From Chachezhania antarctica (lineage in GTDB: Bacteria > Pseudomonadota > Alphaproteobacteria > Rhodobacterales > Rhodobacteraceae): DNA of 64,000 bases. The notes beneath the pieces were generated by a model, which saw only the letters and a list, made by a program, of their open reading frames with translations, did no database searches and was not told the origin of the DNA. The stretch covers positions 229,624-293,623 of the forward strand of contig NZ_QZEX01000006.1 of assembly GCF_003646465.1 (NCBI RefSeq), read 5' to 3'. Positions 62,893 through 64,000 of this stretch are shown piece after piece. The position numbers and the translations under genes were made by a program. How positions within the stretch are numbered: the first letter of the stretch is position 1; the number at the start of each line of letters is the position of its first letter.

Positions 62893-63726
62893 TCACTCCC
62901 GCCCCGGGTCCGCCGGGTACACGCCCAATATCTCCACGTTCGCGGTGAAGTAATCCAGCTCCTCCAGCGCGCGGGCGACGTTTGCGTCCTCGGGGTGGCC
63001 TTCGATGTCGGCGTAGAACTGGGTCGCGGTGAACGATCCGTTCAGCATGTAGCTTTCCAGCTTGGTCATGTTCACGCCGTTCGTGGCGAAGCCCCCCATC
63101 GCCTTGTAGAGTGCGGCGGGAATGTTCCTGACCTCGAAGATGAAGCTGGTGATCATGCCGTGATCGCCCCGGCGGGTGCGGTCGGGCTCGGGCGACATCA
63201 GCAGGAACCGGGTCGTGTTGGTGCTGTTGTCCTCGATATGGCGGGCCAGCACGTCCAGCCCGTAGATCTCGCCCGCCAGTTCGCTGGCCAGCGCGGCGGT
63301 TGCGGGATCGCCCGCCTCGGCCACGGCCATGGCGGATCCGGCGGTGTCGGCGCCGGTGATGCGGTGGATGCCGTGTTCCGACAGGAACCTGCGGCACTGG
63401 CCCAGCAACACCGTATGGCTCATCGCGTGGGTCACCTGGTCCAGCCTCGTGCCCGGCACGCCCAGCAGGTTGATGTGCACGCGGACGAAATGTTCCTCGA
63501 TGATCTGCAGGCCCGATTGCGGCAAGAGCGTGTGGATGTCGGCCACGCGGCCATAGGTCGAATTCTCGACCGGCAGCATCGCCAGGTCCGCCGTGCCGTC
63601 GCGGACCGCGTCGATCGTGTCCTCGAAGGTGCGGCAGGGCAGGGCCTCCATCTCCGGGCGCGCGCGGCGGCAGGCTTCGTGGCTATAGGCGCCGGGTTCC
63701 CCCTGGAAGGCGATGCGGGCGGTCAT
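62893..63726 (-). CDS. pheA: Prephenate dehydratase
   Basis: 277 residues. Catalytic PDT domain (IAFQGEPGAYSHEA, LPVENSTYGRV, the TRF motif NSTNTTRFLL) and a C-terminal ACT regulatory domain (SFIFEVRNIPAALYKAMGGFATNGVNMTKLES) that senses phenylalanine. It makes phenylpyruvate for Phe synthesis. No chorismate mutase domain. ATG 63726 chosen over an upstream extension without homology. Confidence 0.96.
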   Translation of the reverse strand: MTARIAFQGEPGAYSHEACRRARPEMEALPCRTFEDTIDAVRDGTADLAMLPVENSTYGRVADIHTLLPQSGLQIIEEHFVRVHINLLGVPGTRLDQVTHAMSHTVLLGQCRRFLSEHGIHRITGADTAGSAMAVAEAGDPATAALASELAGEIYGLDVLARHIEDNSTNTTRFLLMSPEPDRTRRGDHGMITSFIFEVRNIPAALYKAMGGFATNGVNMTKLESYMLNGSFTATQFYADIEGHPEDANVARALEELDYFTANVEILGVYPADPGRE

Positions 63727-63913
63727 GGGCTGAGGTTTCCCTATCGTGGCAGTCTTGGCATTATGGTGCCGGGCCACGGACGGGCCGGCATCGAGGATCG
63801 ACCGGTGCGCAAGACGATCTGCGCGGGCGATTGGTCGCGGTGTCTATACCTTGCCTCGCGCGAGGGGAAGTCTTAGACGTCTTGCAAATCGAACAAGTGG
63901 ATACGCGACCAAT

Positions 63914-64000
63914 ATGGACACGATGACAGCAACCAAAGCGGTGGCCGGTTTCTGCGGCGCGCTGCTGATTTTTCTGGTAGCCAAATGGATGTCGACCGGG
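63914..64000 (+). CDS. Membrane-anchored cytochrome c (N-terminal 29 codons)
   Basis: Cut by the window edge. MDTMTATKAVAGFCGALL and the following IFLVAKWMSTG form an uncleaved N-terminal helix like that of Rhodobacter cytochrome c-y and Paracoccus CycM (MTxTK...GAL...FL). The haem motif CxxCH is outside. Divergence from pheA agrees with the gene order I recall from related genomes. It would carry electrons from the bc1 complex to oxidases. Confidence 0.65.
   Translation, partial: MDTMTATKAVAGFCGALLIFLVAKWMSTG

Overview
The base composition (high G+C), the gene repertoire and the gene order point to an alphaproteobacterium of the Rhodobacteraceae (Roseobacter group). The clues are the dnaX-ybaB-recR block, an alphaproteobacterial methionyl-tRNA synthetase without a KMSKS motif, an intracellular PHA depolymerase, a pheA gene divergent from a membrane-anchored cytochrome c, a polyamine-type ABC operon, and short REP-like hairpin elements containing GAGTATTTGGG. 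Most of the window is ordinary chromosome. No replication origin, phage, transposase or CRISPR array was seen.

Layout, left to right. (1) 1-312, minus strand: a small secreted peptide ending in five back-to-back W-X-N tripeptides, followed 9 bases later by the first 19 codons of a protein reading ...LLVLQPTPF. This is the usual N-terminus of radical SAM/SPASM enzymes of the GrrM/OscB type, so the window starts inside a probable three-residue-cyclophane (triceptide) RiPP locus. (2) 713-12739: MscS-type channel, glutaminase, EamA exporter, an RTX-repeat protein, a FUSC-type membrane protein, and a cupin overlapping malate:quinone oxidoreductase. (3) 13095-21420: an isolated family 5 solute-binding protein, a YqjM-like flavin oxidoreductase, metG, an MFS transporter, a YceI protein and a GNAT enzyme. 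(4) 21654-27970: a full cytochrome bd locus, cydD-cydC-cydA-cydB-cydX, where the 43-codon cydX is easily missed. (5) 28111-33716: tRNA-Gly, a TetR regulator divergent from a DUF2306 membrane protein with two matching palindromes between them, an Old Yellow Enzyme, a nitronate monooxygenase and an orphan histidine kinase.

(6) 34201-39729 is the best supported unusual system. A guanidine-I (ykkC) riboswitch with a downstream terminator precedes an ABC transporter (binding protein, permease, ATPase) and an overlapping ureohydrolase. The ureohydrolase has a tryptophan in the PGTGWPEPGG loop typical of the Ni-dependent guanidine hydrolase GdmH. Next come a small protein with 15 histidines in its first 38 residues and a metallo-beta-lactamase-fold hydrolase. 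The likely story is uptake of guanidine and its hydrolysis to urea and ammonia, with the His-rich protein as a candidate nickel handler in place of the HypA/HypB-like helpers used by cyanobacteria. (7) 39801-46952: a minus-strand operon of a polyamine-type ABC transporter, a cysteine hydrolase and an unknown protein, divergent from a 2-oxoglutarate/Fe(II) oxygenase overlapping a small acetyltransferase-like gene. This looks like uptake and breakdown of an unidentified nitrogen compound.

(8) 46955-59391: methyltransferase, recR, ybaB, dnaX, ankyrin-repeat protein, rsgA, the 4.5S SRP RNA, a 5'-nucleotidase/cyclic phosphodiesterase, nudC (behind two copies of a palindromic 19-bp repeat), an SRPBCC protein, phaZ and a glutathione S-transferase. 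(9) 59392-62892: a repeat-rich and comparatively A+T-rich stretch with a DUF892 ferritin-like protein and an overlapping FRG-domain/DUF262 gene pair that looks horizontally acquired and may be a defence module. (10) The window ends with pheA and the start of a membrane-anchored cytochrome c gene.
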